A stretch of DNA of 48,799 bases from Pirellulales bacterium (lineage in GTDB: Bacteria > Planctomycetota > Planctomycetia > Pirellulales > Thermoguttaceae): assembly GCA_020846145.1 (NCBI GenBank), contig JADLEL010000012.1:1-48799 (forward strand), written 5' to 3'. Below, piece after piece: positions 12,212 through 21,182 of the stretch; within the stretch, counting starts at the first letter, position 1, and every line of letters starts with the position of its first letter. Position numbers and translations under genes: made by a program. The notes beneath the pieces are model-generated. The model saw nothing but the letters and a program-made list of their open reading frames with translations. It made no database searches and was not told the origin of the DNA.

Positions 12212-13678
12212 ATGAGATGCTCTCGTTTTGCGATCACTCTCATAAGGGCCGCGATAGCCGTGGGCGCGCTGGGAATCGCCACGGCCGGCAGCCCGACGGG
12301 AATGGCCGCCCAAATCGGCGCGAATCCTGCTTTGGGGCAAGCCGTAAACCGCTTCGAGAGCGTCAAGGACTGGCGCAACCATAAGTTCATGGAGGAATTG
12401 GCGAACGACGGGGCCAAGGAGTCTTTCCCGCTCTCCTTGCTCTATAAAATTGCGATGGCAAAAGCCGCAGAGTACGCCGCAAAGATCGACGCGGCGGTCG
12501 AAGGCGATTCCTTCCAACTCAAATCGATCTTCTCGGCGAAAATGCTGACGCTGCTCTCGGCGCGTTGGGACGATAAATCCTCCACGGCGATGGAATCGGT
12601 GTCCGAGGAGGAAGGCGACGCCGCGCAAGATGCCGACGAGTACGCCGACGATTCCTCCTACGACATGGAAGACGATGCGAACGCCGCCGAAGAACTCTCC
12701 GCGAACGAGGGACTGTTTATGGAATGGACGTCTCCCGACTTTTTCGATTCCTCTCTTCTCTTGGATGACGAGCGGCGATCTGACGGATCGTTCGGGTATC
12801 CTTACCATGCCGCCGAAAATCGTTTCGACCCGGAGGAGAGCGAAGCCGATTACGAAGCGGTTTGGCAAGCGCGTTTGAACACCCTAAGCGAAATTCTATT
12901 CCCCTCGCCGCCACCTTCCGGCGAGGAATACGCCGGTGAAAAAAACGCCGGCGAGGAAAATCCGGAAGAGGAATATGCCGGCGAGGAATATGCCGGCGAA
13001 GAGATGATCCAGGACGAATACGCCGGCGAGGGAGATCGCGGCGATGAATATGCCGGCGACGAAACCGGCGAGGGATCCGAGGAGGAAGATTATTCGATGA
13101 AATCCGGCAACGCGGCGGAAGACATCGACGATCAAACCCAGATCGAAGAGGCTGAAGAAGCAACGGAAGGAGAGGTCGAGGAAGCGGACGAGGAGTTCGC
13201 CGATGAAGAATCGGACACCGAAGCCGGAATCACCCCCGAACCGCCCCAATCGGCTCAAAACGGATCGAGTGGCAGTTGTTTATGGGATGCGGAAACCGCG
13301 CTGAATCATTACCTGGGTTGCGAGACTTTCTTCAATCCCGCCAATTTCGCCGGCAAGGGGGTAGGCTCGGTCTTCGACCATTACGGCGATGCGTTAAAAA
13401 TCGGTCCCGAAACCCTATTAATCGGCACTTTCGCCACTTTGCCGGGATTTTACGGCGAGAGGCTCATCGCGACAAACGGTCAAGACCAGTCGCCCGGAGT
13501 GACGAACCATGCCGATCCCCTTGATGCGGAATCAGCGGAAGAATCGTCGGCTTCCCTGTCCCCGCCGCATACGCTCTTAAATCGCCTTGTCGATGGCATC
13601 AAAAACGAAACGAGCGATTGGTTTGACGCATTTCACCGCATTGCAAGGCAATTTTCCTCGATCCGTGAGGCATTTTGA
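12212..13678 (+). CDS. Exported highly acidic protein with EEYAGEE repeats
   Basis: A 488-residue protein of unknown function. Residues 1-33 form a signal peptide (RFAITLIRAAIAVGALGIAT then ...GMAA). A globular helical stretch (about 40-125) precedes a long Glu/Asp-rich region. Within it, residues 236-294 hold near-tandem units of the form GEEYAGE/DEYAGEG, encoded by repeats of GGCGAGGAATAYGCC. A second globular part (about 355-488) contains two Cys (SCLWDAETALNHYLGCETFF) and a helical end. The extreme acidity suggests cation binding or a cell-surface polyelectrolyte; that is inference. AGGAGG at 12198-12203 fixes the start. A strong hairpin with T-tract follows 115 bases after the stop. Confidence 0.78.
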   Translation: MRCSRFAITLIRAAIAVGALGIATAGSPTGMAAQIGANPALGQAVNRFESVKDWRNHKFMEELANDGAKESFPLSLLYKIAMAKAAEYAAKIDAAVEGDSFQLKSIFSAKMLTLLSARWDDKSSTAMESVSEEEGDAAQDADEYADDSSYDMEDDANAAEELSANEGLFMEWTSPDFFDSSLLLDDERRSDGSFGYPYHAAENRFDPEESEADYEAVWQARLNTLSEILFPSPPPSGEEYAGEKNAGEENPEEEYAGEEYAGEEMIQDEYAGEGDRGDEYAGDETGEGSEEEDYSMKSGNAAEDIDDQTQIEEAEEATEGEVEEADEEFADEESDTEAGITPEPPQSAQNGSSGSCLWDAETALNHYLGCETFFNPANFAGKGVGSVFDHYGDALKIGPETLLIGTFATLPGFYGERLIATNGQDQSPGVTNHADPLDAESAEESSASLSPPHTLLNRLVDGIKNETSDWFDAFHRIARQFSSIREAF

Positions 13679-13793
13679 TACAATTTAGTCCCGATGAATC
13701 ACTCTGAATACTCCACTATGGGGGATTTGACCGAGGCCGAGAAATAATTTTTTCCATGAATAATTGACTTAAGCCACTACCGATAAAACACTT

Positions 13794-13835
13794 ACGGCCT
13801 AGACTTTAGTAAAAGTCCAGGCCGTTTTTATTTTT
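13794..13835 (+). terminator. Rho-independent terminator
   Basis: A stem ACGGCCTRGACTTT / AAAGTCCAGGCCGT with a 4-nt AGTA loop (13794-13825) is followed by TTTTATTTTT. This is the clearest intrinsic terminator in the window. It lies 115 bases downstream of the acidic protein gene, in the same direction. Confidence 0.8.
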
Positions 13836-13910
13836 CGGCAAGCAAAGTGCGTAGAGAAAGAGGGGGACTATTTTTTTATTGGAGTGGACAGGTCAACCAA
13901 ATCATTTTGC

Positions 13911-14003
13911 GGGCCGCGGGAAGGGGAGAGGCCCATGTTTTCGGCCTACCGTTTGTCTGTAAAAAAACGATTTCCCGTCGAAAAATGGACCAGTCCCCGG
14001 CCC
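13911..14003. repeat. C-family palindromic element
   Basis: Ends GGGCCGCGGGAAGGGGAGAG and ATGGACCAGTCCCCGGCCC pair, with inner arms CCCATGTTTTCGGC and GTCGAAAAATGG. It is related to the elements at 9341-9417, 29081-29350 and 42090-42376. It lies between two rightward genes; the rest of 13836-14227 shows nothing else definite. Confidence 0.7.
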
Positions 14004-14227
14004 GATGAAAAACTTATAATTACAGGTGGACATAGCCCACCCTGCCCGTAAAACGGAAAACTCCCGCCTCGGCACGTTTTTTAGTAGTAAAATCCAACTA
14101 TCTTATATAGAATGAAGGTGGTCGTTTATTCCTTGTAGCAACCCATACTCCGCGTTCTCGTTTCGTCGCCGCGGAGGGCGATGAATATCGAGCAATGCCA
14201 GGTTTCGAATTAGTTTTGGAGATTAAG

Positions 14228-17200
14228 ATGACGAAGCAGCGTTTTATCCGTTCGGCCGCGGTTATTGCGGCCGTTTTCGGCGCGGTTTTCGTGGCCCAGT
14301 GCGCAGTGGCGGCCGATCCCCTCCCTGCCCGCATGGACACCTTCGCGCATCCCGACGGCGCGAACTACTTCGCCTTGAGCCTGACGCCGACGGGCATCGC
14401 CCCCACCGCCGCTCCCCGCGACGTGGTCGTGATGTTCAATACCTCGGCGAGCCAGATGGGCGAGGCCCGCACGAAGGCATTGGAGGCGTTAAAGGGTATT
14501 CTCGCGGGCTTGGGTCCGCAAGACCGCGTGCAACTGGTCGCCGTGGATTTGAACGCCGTGCCGCTGACGAAGACCTTCGTCGCCCCGGGCGGCCAGGAAA
14601 TAGCGAAAGCGCTGGCCGATCTCGACGCCCGCGTGCCGCTAGGCGCGACCGACATGAAAAAGGCGCTTGCCGCCGCCGCGGAAAGTTTCCAAGGCGAATC
14701 GAAAAACGCGAGGACCGCGGTTTACTTGGGCGACGGCCGCAGCAGCGCGAATATCGTTAGCGCACAAGAATTCGCCGATCTTTCGAAAAAATTATCGTCC
14801 GCGCACGTTTCGGTTTCCGCGTACATCGTCGGCGATCGGTCCGACGCGCAAATTTTGGGCGCATTGGCCGGCAACACGGGCGGAATCTTGTTGGAAGACA
14901 ACGCGGAACTCGCCGGCGCGAAAGCCGGGGCGCAATTGGCGGCCGCGGTCGAAGGAACGGTCTTATGGCCGACAGCGGTGAAATGGCCGGCCGAGATGAC
15001 CGTTTTCCCCAAGCAAGCCCCGCCGTTGCGGCTGGATCGCGATTCGGTGGTGGTCGGCAAGTACCAAGGCAAAGGCCCCTTCGAGGTGCAATACGAGGTC
15101 GAGACCGCCTCCGGCCCGCAACCGATTTCCTTCACCGCGGCGCCCACCGAAGCGTCGGGCGACAAGAATAGCTATCTCGCCGCGTTGGTGAAATGGGCGG
15201 AAAACGACAACGGCGTGCCGCTGATCGGATCGCAGAGCCTGGAAAACGCTAAAAAAATCAATGTTTTAAGCACCCAGGGCTGGAAGGAACTCGCGAAACA
15301 GGCGATATCGGTAGGCAACGCGGACGATGCGGAAAAACTCGCCGACGCCGCGCTCCGCCAAGACCCCAACAACAGCGAGGCGTTGAACGTGAAAGACGCC
15401 GCCGCCAAGCTCCGCCAAGGCGGAAAAGCCCCGGCGGGCGCGGTCGCACCGGAGGCCCTTCCCCCGGCGGGTGGCGCGACCGAATTGAACCTCGTCGGCC
15501 CCAGGCCGATCGACGATCCGAACGCCGGCGCGTTCCTCGAAGGCGTCGAGCATCGGTCGAATGTGATTACGCAGCAGGTGCAGGCCGAAGTGCGCGCCAC
15601 CGTCGATGATGCCCGCCAAATGGTCGGCGTCGATCCCAAATCGGCGACGAACGCGTTGCGGCTGTTGCTCGAGAAGGTTCGCCAGGTGCCGGAACTCAAC
15701 CCGGACGCGCGCGATCAGTTGGTCGGCCAGTTGCAGACGGCCTTGCAGGAAACGCAGCGTCGCCAAGTAGAATTCGATCGACGGAATTTGCGGCAACAAG
15801 AGTTGGACTCGGCCCAGAGGGAACTGCAAATCATCACCGAGAATCACCTCCGCGACCAGATGAAAGTCAAGCAGTTGATGAACCGCTTCGATTCGCTTAT
15901 GAGCGAAGGGCGATATAATCTGGCCGAGATGCAGGCGGCCGCCGAGGCCGAGAAGATTCTGCCCTTTTCGCCGGCGATTCAAGCGGCCAAGCTGACCGCC
16001 CGCAACAGCGACTACTACTACAACGCGATGATGCTCCGCGAGGCGCGGCAGAAAGGGGTGGTCGATGCGCTGGCTTCGGTGGAGCGATCGCACATTCCGT
16101 TCAACGACATGGAGCCGATCGTCTATCCGGACGCCGAATTCTGGCGGAGGATTTCCGACAAGGAAAATCCGGAGTCCCGCATCAGCAAGTACTCGTCGAT
16201 GGACCTTGCTAATCCGAACTCGGCGGAGAAAGCCATTCAACAGGCGTTGCGCGACGAGGTTTGCAAGCCGCAAGGCCTCGATTTCACCGAGACCGCGCTC
16301 TCCGACGTGATTCAATACATTAAGGATTGCCACAAAATCGAGATTCAACTCGACAATCCCGCCCTCACCGAACTGGGAATCACCCCCGAATCGCCGGTTA
16401 CCAAGAATTTGAAAGGCATTTCGCTGCGTTCGGCATTGCGATTGTTGCTCAAGGATTTGGGACTGACTTACATGATTAAGGACGAGGTGTTGCTGATTAC
16501 CTCGCCGGATGTCGCGGACACCAACCTGACTACGAGGGTGTACCCTGTGGCCGACCTCGTGATTCCCGTCTCTTCCGGCATGGGAATGATGGGTGGCATG
16601 GGGATGATGGGAGGTATGGGTGGCATGGGAGGAGGCATGATGGGAGGCATGGGCGGTATGGGTGGTGGTATGGGTGGCATGGGTGGCATGGGTGGCGGCA
16701 TGGGTGGCATGGGAATGGGCATGATGAATTTGCCGCGCGATCTGCTCCCCAAAATTCCACCCGGAGGTTTTCAAGCATTCTCCGTTCTGGATGATTTGAG
16801 CATCCCCGTGAAAGCCTCGGCGAAGGCGTCGGCCAAGGCCGAAAAGGCCGCTGCCGTCAAGGAAAACGCAACCATCCCCGCCAGCGTTCATCCGGCGATC
16901 GCGCCGAAAGCCGCGCCGGCGAAGGTCGAGAAGATTCCGATTGAAATTGCAACCGGTGAAAAGCCCGAACTCGTTTGGAATAAGTATTTCGGCGCGCATA
17001 CGCCCGCACCGTCGGCCGTCCGCGAAGCCGTGCGGTCGCTGATGAAAGATGCCAAATACGATCAGGTGATCGCGCTCATCGGCGCGGCGCTGCGGAATCG
17101 TCAGCCCCAGCCGTGGATGTACGAAGCGATGTGCCTGGCGATGCAAGCCGCCAACCGGCCCAAGGCGGAAATCGAGCGGGCGATCATGTCCGCCGTCGAT

Positions 17201-18364
17201 TTCGCGCAAAGTCCCTCCGATCTTCTGTATATCGGCGTCTATTTGATGGACATAGGCTCAAACGAACGGGCTTTGGACGTGTTCCGCCAAGTCGCGGCGG
17301 TCCAACCGCTGCGGCCCGAACCGTACATGCTCGGCCTGAAAGCCGCGCGGCAAACGGGCAACCTCGACGGCCTGCGTTGGGCGAGCGTGGGAATCCTCAG
17401 CCAGGCATGGCCCAAGGAACAGGCTTCCGTTTGGCAGGCCGGCGTGGGCGTGGCCGAGGAAGTGCTCGCCAAGCTCACGGCCGAGAAACGCACCGCGGAG
17501 GCCGCCGCCTTCCGCGCCGAATTGGACAAGGCCGTGGAGCGCGATTGCATCGTCGTCGTCAATTACACCGGCGACGCCCAATTGGACCTCACGGTTTGCG
17601 AGCCGGCCGGATCGATCTGCTCCTATCGGGTTCCGCGGAGTTCGTCGGGCGGCATGTTGCTGGGCGATGCCATCTCCCAGGCCAACGGCGACAACGGCGG
17701 CGGCAAATCGGAAGTTTACGTTTGCCCGAAGGGCTTCGACGGCACCTACCGCGTGGCGATCCGCCGCGTTTTCGGCAACGTCGCGACCGGCAAAGTCCAC
17801 GTGACGGTGATGACGCATTACCGCGGCAAGAATCCCGTCTCCATCCCCAAAACGATATCGCTCGTCAAGGACGGAGCGCAGATCGCCTTCGATCTGAAGG
17901 ACGGCCGCCGCAAGGAGCCGATCGCCGAACTGCAAATCGCCAATGCGGCGGAAAACCAACTGAAACTCAACGGAATGCAAGTCCTGGCGCAACAGATCGA
18001 CGCTTCGGTCAATCCCGGCGCGCTCGGCGCGTTGGGCCGGTCGAATTCCTTGAACGGCGGACTGGGCGGGGGTCTCGGACTCGGCGGCAACGGCCTCTTC
18101 CCGTTCTTCGGCCGCGGCGCGGTCGGTTATCAACCGGTGATCAGGCAGTATCCCGAAGGCGCGATGTTGATGGCCACCGCGGTGGTCTCCGCCGACCGGC
18201 GTTACGTCCGCGTTTCACCCTCGCCCATGTTTTCCGGCATTGGAGAGGTCAACACCTTCAATACATCCAGCGGCCAAGGCGGGCAAACCGGCGGCGGTAC
18301 GGGCGGACAAGGCTTCGGCGGTCTTTCCGGCGGCCAAACCACGGGCAATACCGGCACTTTCTAG
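14228..18364 (+). CDS. Giant exported vWA/STN-like protein with Met-Gly repeat
   Basis: A 1378-residue protein of unknown function. A signal peptide (RSAAVIAAVFGAVFVAQCAV) precedes a von Willebrand A-like domain (about 60-230; RDVVVMFNTSASQMGEA). The MIDAS would normally read DxSxS, but here an Asn replaces the Asp. A TPR-like stretch (about 355-400) and a Gln/Glu/Arg-rich coiled region (470-580) follow. Residues about 678-760 resemble the short N-terminal (STN) domain of secretins and TonB receptors (LKGISLRSALRLLLKDLGLT). Residues 783-832 are almost pure Met/Gly. The C-terminal part has more TPR-like helices, a beta-rich domain, and a Gly-rich tail after AVVSADRRYVRVSPSPMFSG. The start at 14228 follows GGAG; an ATG at 14195 lacks one. 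The STN module suggests an outer-membrane or secretion link (inference). Confidence 0.82.
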   Translation: MTKQRFIRSAAVIAAVFGAVFVAQCAVAADPLPARMDTFAHPDGANYFALSLTPTGIAPTAAPRDVVVMFNTSASQMGEARTKALEALKGILAGLGPQDRVQLVAVDLNAVPLTKTFVAPGGQEIAKALADLDARVPLGATDMKKALAAAAESFQGESKNARTAVYLGDGRSSANIVSAQEFADLSKKLSSAHVSVSAYIVGDRSDAQILGALAGNTGGILLEDNAELAGAKAGAQLAAAVEGTVLWPTAVKWPAEMTVFPKQAPPLRLDRDSVVVGKYQGKGPFEVQYEVETASGPQPISFTAAPTEASGDKNSYLAALVKWAENDNGVPLIGSQSLENAKKINVLSTQGWKELAKQAISVGNADDAEKLADAALRQDPNNSEALNVKDAAAKLRQGGKAPAGAVAPEALPPAGGATELNLVGPRPIDDPNAGAFLEGVEHRSNVITQQVQAEVRATVDDARQMVGVDPKSATNALRLLLEKVRQVPELNPDARDQLVGQLQTALQETQRRQVEFDRRNLRQQELDSAQRELQIITENHLRDQMKVKQLMNRFDSLMSEGRYNLAEMQAAAEAEKILPFSPAIQAAKLTARNSDYYYNAMMLREARQKGVVDALASVERSHIPFNDMEPIVYPDAEFWRRISDKENPESRISKYSSMDLANPNSAEKAIQQALRDEVCKPQGLDFTETALSDVIQYIKDCHKIEIQLDNPALTELGITPESPVTKNLKGISLRSALRLLLKDLGLTYMIKDEVLLITSPDVADTNLTTRVYPVADLVIPVSSGMGMMGGMGMMGGMGGMGGGMMGGMGGMGGGMGGMGGMGGGMGGMGMGMMNLPRDLLPKIPPGGFQAFSVLDDLSIPVKASAKASAKAEKAAAVKENATIPASVHPAIAPKAAPAKVEKIPIEIATGEKPELVWNKYFGAHTPAPSAVREAVRSLMKDAKYDQVIALIGAALRNRQPQPWMYEAMCLAMQAANRPKAEIERAIMSAVDFAQSPSDLLYIGVYLMDIGSNERALDVFRQVAAVQPLRPEPYMLGLKAARQTGNLDGLRWASVGILSQAWPKEQASVWQAGVGVAEEVLAKLTAEKRTAEAAAFRAELDKAVERDCIVVVNYTGDAQLDLTVCEPAGSICSYRVPRSSSGGMLLGDAISQANGDNGGGKSEVYVCPKGFDGTYRVAIRRVFGNVATGKVHVTVMTHYRGKNPVSIPKTISLVKDGAQIAFDLKDGRRKEPIAELQIANAAENQLKLNGMQVLAQQIDASVNPGALGALGRSNSLNGGLGGGLGLGGNGLFPFFGRGAVGYQPVIRQYPEGAMLMATAVVSADRRYVRVSPSPMFSGIGEVNTFNTSSGQGGQTGGGTGGQGFGGLSGGQTTGNTGTF

Positions 18365-18479
18365 CTGTAAAACAATAAGTTGCCGGAATCGTAGTAGGCA
18401 CACTCCGTGTGCCGTCTGTGAATTACGGCACACGGAGTGTGCCTACTACGTTACAATTCGGTAGGTTATTCTTTTACAG
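18365..18479 (-). mobile_element. MITE-like element A, diverged copy
   Basis: This is a reverse-orientation relative of the A elements at 29430, 42155 and 48677. It shares the core GTAGTAGGCACACTCCGTGT and the flanking ACAATAAGTTGCCGGAATC, but its ends read CTGTAAAA...TTTTACAG instead of GGCGYTGYCCG. It starts directly after the stop codon of the vWA protein. Confidence 0.7.
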
Positions 18480-18514
18480 AGACTTACGACTTGCTTAGCC
18501 CGATTGCATATTTC

Positions 18515-18748
18515 GCCCCCCGTGAAAACACGGGGGGCTTTGCGTTGGTGCAAACCGATTCCACAAATCCTCGTTCCCACGCTCCGGCGTGGGAACGCAA
18601 TTCCGCGACGCTCCCGCGTCGCAGAGGTGCTAACCAATTTCTAGTCTTGCACTTGCGCCTCGGACGCAGGAGCGTCCTATACGGTGCGTTCCCACGCAGG
18701 AGCGTGGGAACGAGGACCGAATTTCCCCCGGTGTATTCACCGGGGGCT
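18515..18748. repeat. Paired D hairpins enclosing CGTTCCCACGC hairpins
   Basis: D hairpins lie at 18515-18538 (GCCCCCCGTGAAAACACGGG) and 18725-18748 (CCCCCGGTGTATTCACCGGG). Between them CTCGTTCCCACGCTCCGGCG near 18571 and CCCACGCAGGAGCGTGGGAA near 18693 form nested hairpins and pair with each other. The block separates the convergent vWA and Trx-NHL genes and ends eight bases from the latter's stop codon. Confidence 0.8.
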
Positions 18749-18756
18749 AAATTGTT

Positions 18757-20847
18757 TCACGGCACGCGATGCCGAAGGGATACGCCGGCGCGATCGGCGG
18801 TCGGGGAGATTTCCAGCGGGATCGTCCAAAAGACCGTGCCCGCTTTGCAAAGTCCTTCAGCGCCTTCGCGGCAGTAATAATAATCGAGGATCAGGCGAAA
18901 GGCGTCGCGGCCCTCGGCGGCATTGAGCGGGAGATTGATTTCCAAGCTCTGGGCCGGTTTTTCGACGGGGCGGCTTTTGCCGAAATTCGCGCGGCCGACG
19001 AGTTTGGCTTCCGTCTTGGAATTGTCCGCCGCCGCTTTGAAGCGCGGCGGGGCCTCTTCCAGGCGATAGGCCATCGGCGCCTGCGGATCGATCTTAAAGC
19101 CTTGCGGGAGTTCGATTTCGATGGACAGCCGCACGGCGCCGTTTTCGGCCCGCACGAGAGCCGATCCGACTTTTTCCTCGACGGCGCCGGCCAGCGATCT
19201 CGATTTTTCGGCCGCGGGTTGCGGGGGAGCGAGGCCGGAGATCGGCAGGGTTGAGACTTTCTTGGTCGCAAGCTCGACGACCCGAACGAGGTGATTGTTG
19301 GTATCGGCCACGTAGAGCTTTCCGGCGGCGGCGGAGATGCCGGCCGGTTCGTCGAAACTTGCCGGGGCATCGTCGCGGCCCGGCTTGCCGGTCCCGGACA
19401 GGGTTCCGACCGCTCCGGTCTGGGGATCGACGATTCTGATTTTGTTGTTGTAGGTGTCGGCGACGTAGAGTTGGCCTTCGTAAAAGGCAACACCCAAGGG
19501 GTGCTGAAATTGCGCCTGCGGGGCCGGGCCGTCCGCGTCGCCGAACGTGAAGAGCCGGGCGTCCATCAGGTGCGACGTGCCGACGACGGTGCGAACCTGT
19601 CTGCGCGGATCGAGCGGCACGGCGCGGATCGAACTTCCTTCGCTGTCGGCCACGTAAAGCCAAGTGCCGTCGGAGGCGAGTCCGCTGGGTTGCGCGAAGG
19701 AAGCGTATCCCAACTGGTAGGACTGCCGGGGCAGCAGCGGCCCGTTGACGATATCCTCGCGGCCGTTGCCGGAGTATGGACCGATGGCCGAGCCGTCGAG
19801 ATTCATCTTCCAGATTTGATGGGAACCGGCCATGGCGATGAACAGATCGCTCCCTTCGAGGAGCAAGTCCCAGGGGCTGTTGAGGGCCGTTTTCCGCGGA
19901 TCGGCGCGGCGGGAAGCCGGAGGCGGGGCGCGGCTTTGTCGTCCCACGCCGGCGATGGTGGCGACCTTGCGGGCCGAAAGATCGGCTTTGCGAATGGCGT
20001 GGTTTTCGGTATCGGCGATATAGAGCGTTGCGCCGTCGAGGGCCATTCCTTGGGGCTGATTGAACTCGGCCGCGGCGAAATCGCCGTCGCTTAGACCCGC
20101 CGCGCCCGATCCGATGACGAAAAGCAGCGTGCCATCGAGCCGGGCGACGACGATCCGGTTGTGGTTGCCGTCGGCGATGAACAGCCGGCCGCCTTTCTCG
20201 TCGGCGAGGATTTTTCCGGGAAATTCGAGGGGCGTCGCCGCGGCCTTGCGCCGCTCGAAATCGAACCGCAGCGGCGTTTCGTCGAGCAGTTTGTTGCGCC
20301 GATAGTAGGGCAGCGCCGCTTTCAAAACTTTATCGACTTGCTCGGCGGTTATTTCCCCGCTCGTGCCCCAGACCGCATAGCCCTCGGGATCGATCAAAAT
20401 CACCGTCGGCCAGGAATTGACGCCAAAGCGGTTCCAGAGCACGTGCTGCGCGTCGTTGATCACCGGGTGCTCGATCTTGTAGCGGCGGATCGCCTCGGCG
20501 ATGTTATTCGAGTCCCGCTCGGTGGCGAATTTCGCCGAATGGACGCCGATCACCGCTAAATGATTGGGGTAAGCGCGTTCGAGTTTCTTCAGTTCGGGCA
20601 GGATGTGCATGCAATTGATGCAGCAGTACGTCCAGAAATCGAGGAGCACGAATTTGCCTTGCAGGTCCTTCAATTCCAACGGACCGGCCGTATTGAGCCA
20701 GGTCGATTCCCGCGGAAACGGCGGCACGCGCTGCCGATTGGCGAACGGCGGATTGACGGCATCCGCGGCCGCGGCCGGCGGCGAATTCGCGAAGAAGACC
20801 ATCGCGAGCGTCCCCCCGATGAATGACCTGAGAAAAATCGCTTGCAT
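18757..20847 (-). CDS. Exported thioredoxin-NHL repeat protein with DsbD-like C-terminus
   Basis: A 696-residue NHLRC2-like protein. The signal peptide (1-28, MQAIFLRSFIGGTLAMVFFA) implies action outside the cytoplasm. A TlpA/thioredoxin domain (about 50-205) has LLDFWTYCCINCMHILPEL with redox pair C76/C79. NHL beta-propeller repeats (about 230-560) show the recurring YVADTxNxxIR pattern, for example LYVADTYNNKIRIVDPQTG. A last domain (about 590-690) with a CREGAEGLC pair resembles the DsbD N-terminal fold. The likely role is thiol-disulfide exchange coupled to a protein or ligand scaffold; the partner is unknown. AAGG seven bases upstream supports the start at 20847. Longer in-frame starts up to 21000 would read through Arg/Pro-rich non-coding sequence. 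Confidence 0.85.
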   Translation of the reverse strand: MQAIFLRSFIGGTLAMVFFANSPPAAAADAVNPPFANRQRVPPFPRESTWLNTAGPLELKDLQGKFVLLDFWTYCCINCMHILPELKKLERAYPNHLAVIGVHSAKFATERDSNNIAEAIRRYKIEHPVINDAQHVLWNRFGVNSWPTVILIDPEGYAVWGTSGEITAEQVDKVLKAALPYYRRNKLLDETPLRFDFERRKAAATPLEFPGKILADEKGGRLFIADGNHNRIVVARLDGTLLFVIGSGAAGLSDGDFAAAEFNQPQGMALDGATLYIADTENHAIRKADLSARKVATIAGVGRQSRAPPPASRRADPRKTALNSPWDLLLEGSDLFIAMAGSHQIWKMNLDGSAIGPYSGNGREDIVNGPLLPRQSYQLGYASFAQPSGLASDGTWLYVADSEGSSIRAVPLDPRRQVRTVVGTSHLMDARLFTFGDADGPAPQAQFQHPLGVAFYEGQLYVADTYNNKIRIVDPQTGAVGTLSGTGKPGRDDAPASFDEPAGISAAAGKLYVADTNNHLVRVVELATKKVSTLPISGLAPPQPAAEKSRSLAGAVEEKVGSALVRAENGAVRLSIEIELPQGFKIDPQAPMAYRLEEAPPRFKAAADNSKTEAKLVGRANFGKSRPVEKPAQSLEINLPLNAAEGRDAFRLILDYYYCREGAEGLCKAGTVFWTIPLEISPTADRAGVSLRHRVP

Positions 20848-20981
20848 GATGCAACCTTTTCGATTGTTACCAAATCGTGGCGCAGGCATCTCGCCCGCGC
20901 CACAATTGCGCAATTCTATGCAATCGAGTCCCCGCGGGCCATGACGCGTTGGGTTTGGGCGGATTTTAGCAGGACGTAAGC

Positions 20982-21031
20982 GTAGGTTATGCTTTAGCAT
21001 AACGCCCTTGTTATGCTAAAGCATAACCTAC
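20982..21031. repeat. Perfect 22-bp inverted repeat (GTAGGTTATGCTTTAGCATAAC)
   Basis: Arms at 20982-21003 and 21010-21031 are exact reverse complements around a 6-nt loop. Each arm is also nearly palindromic (GTTATGCTTTAGCATAAC). It lies between the divergent Trx-NHL and aldehyde dehydrogenase genes, so it could be a regulatory structure or a small dispersed element. The rest of 20848-21182 shows no gene. Confidence 0.8.
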
Positions 21032-21182
21032 TTGACCCGCCCTACGAATATGCTAAAAAAACACTACAAAGACAACCATCCGAAAAACAAGAAACGCGGT
21101 AAAGTTTAGCCGCCGACTGGGCGAAAGTGATAATGGAGCATTCCCCCCGCGAGCGAGTCCATCAATACCCAGGATGCAGAGC

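Noticed and set aside
15266..17209. A 647-codon open frame opposite the vWA gene, including a His/Thr-rich repeat
   Set aside because: The repeat is only the complement of the Met/Gly tract; the plus-strand protein has clear domains and a signal peptide.
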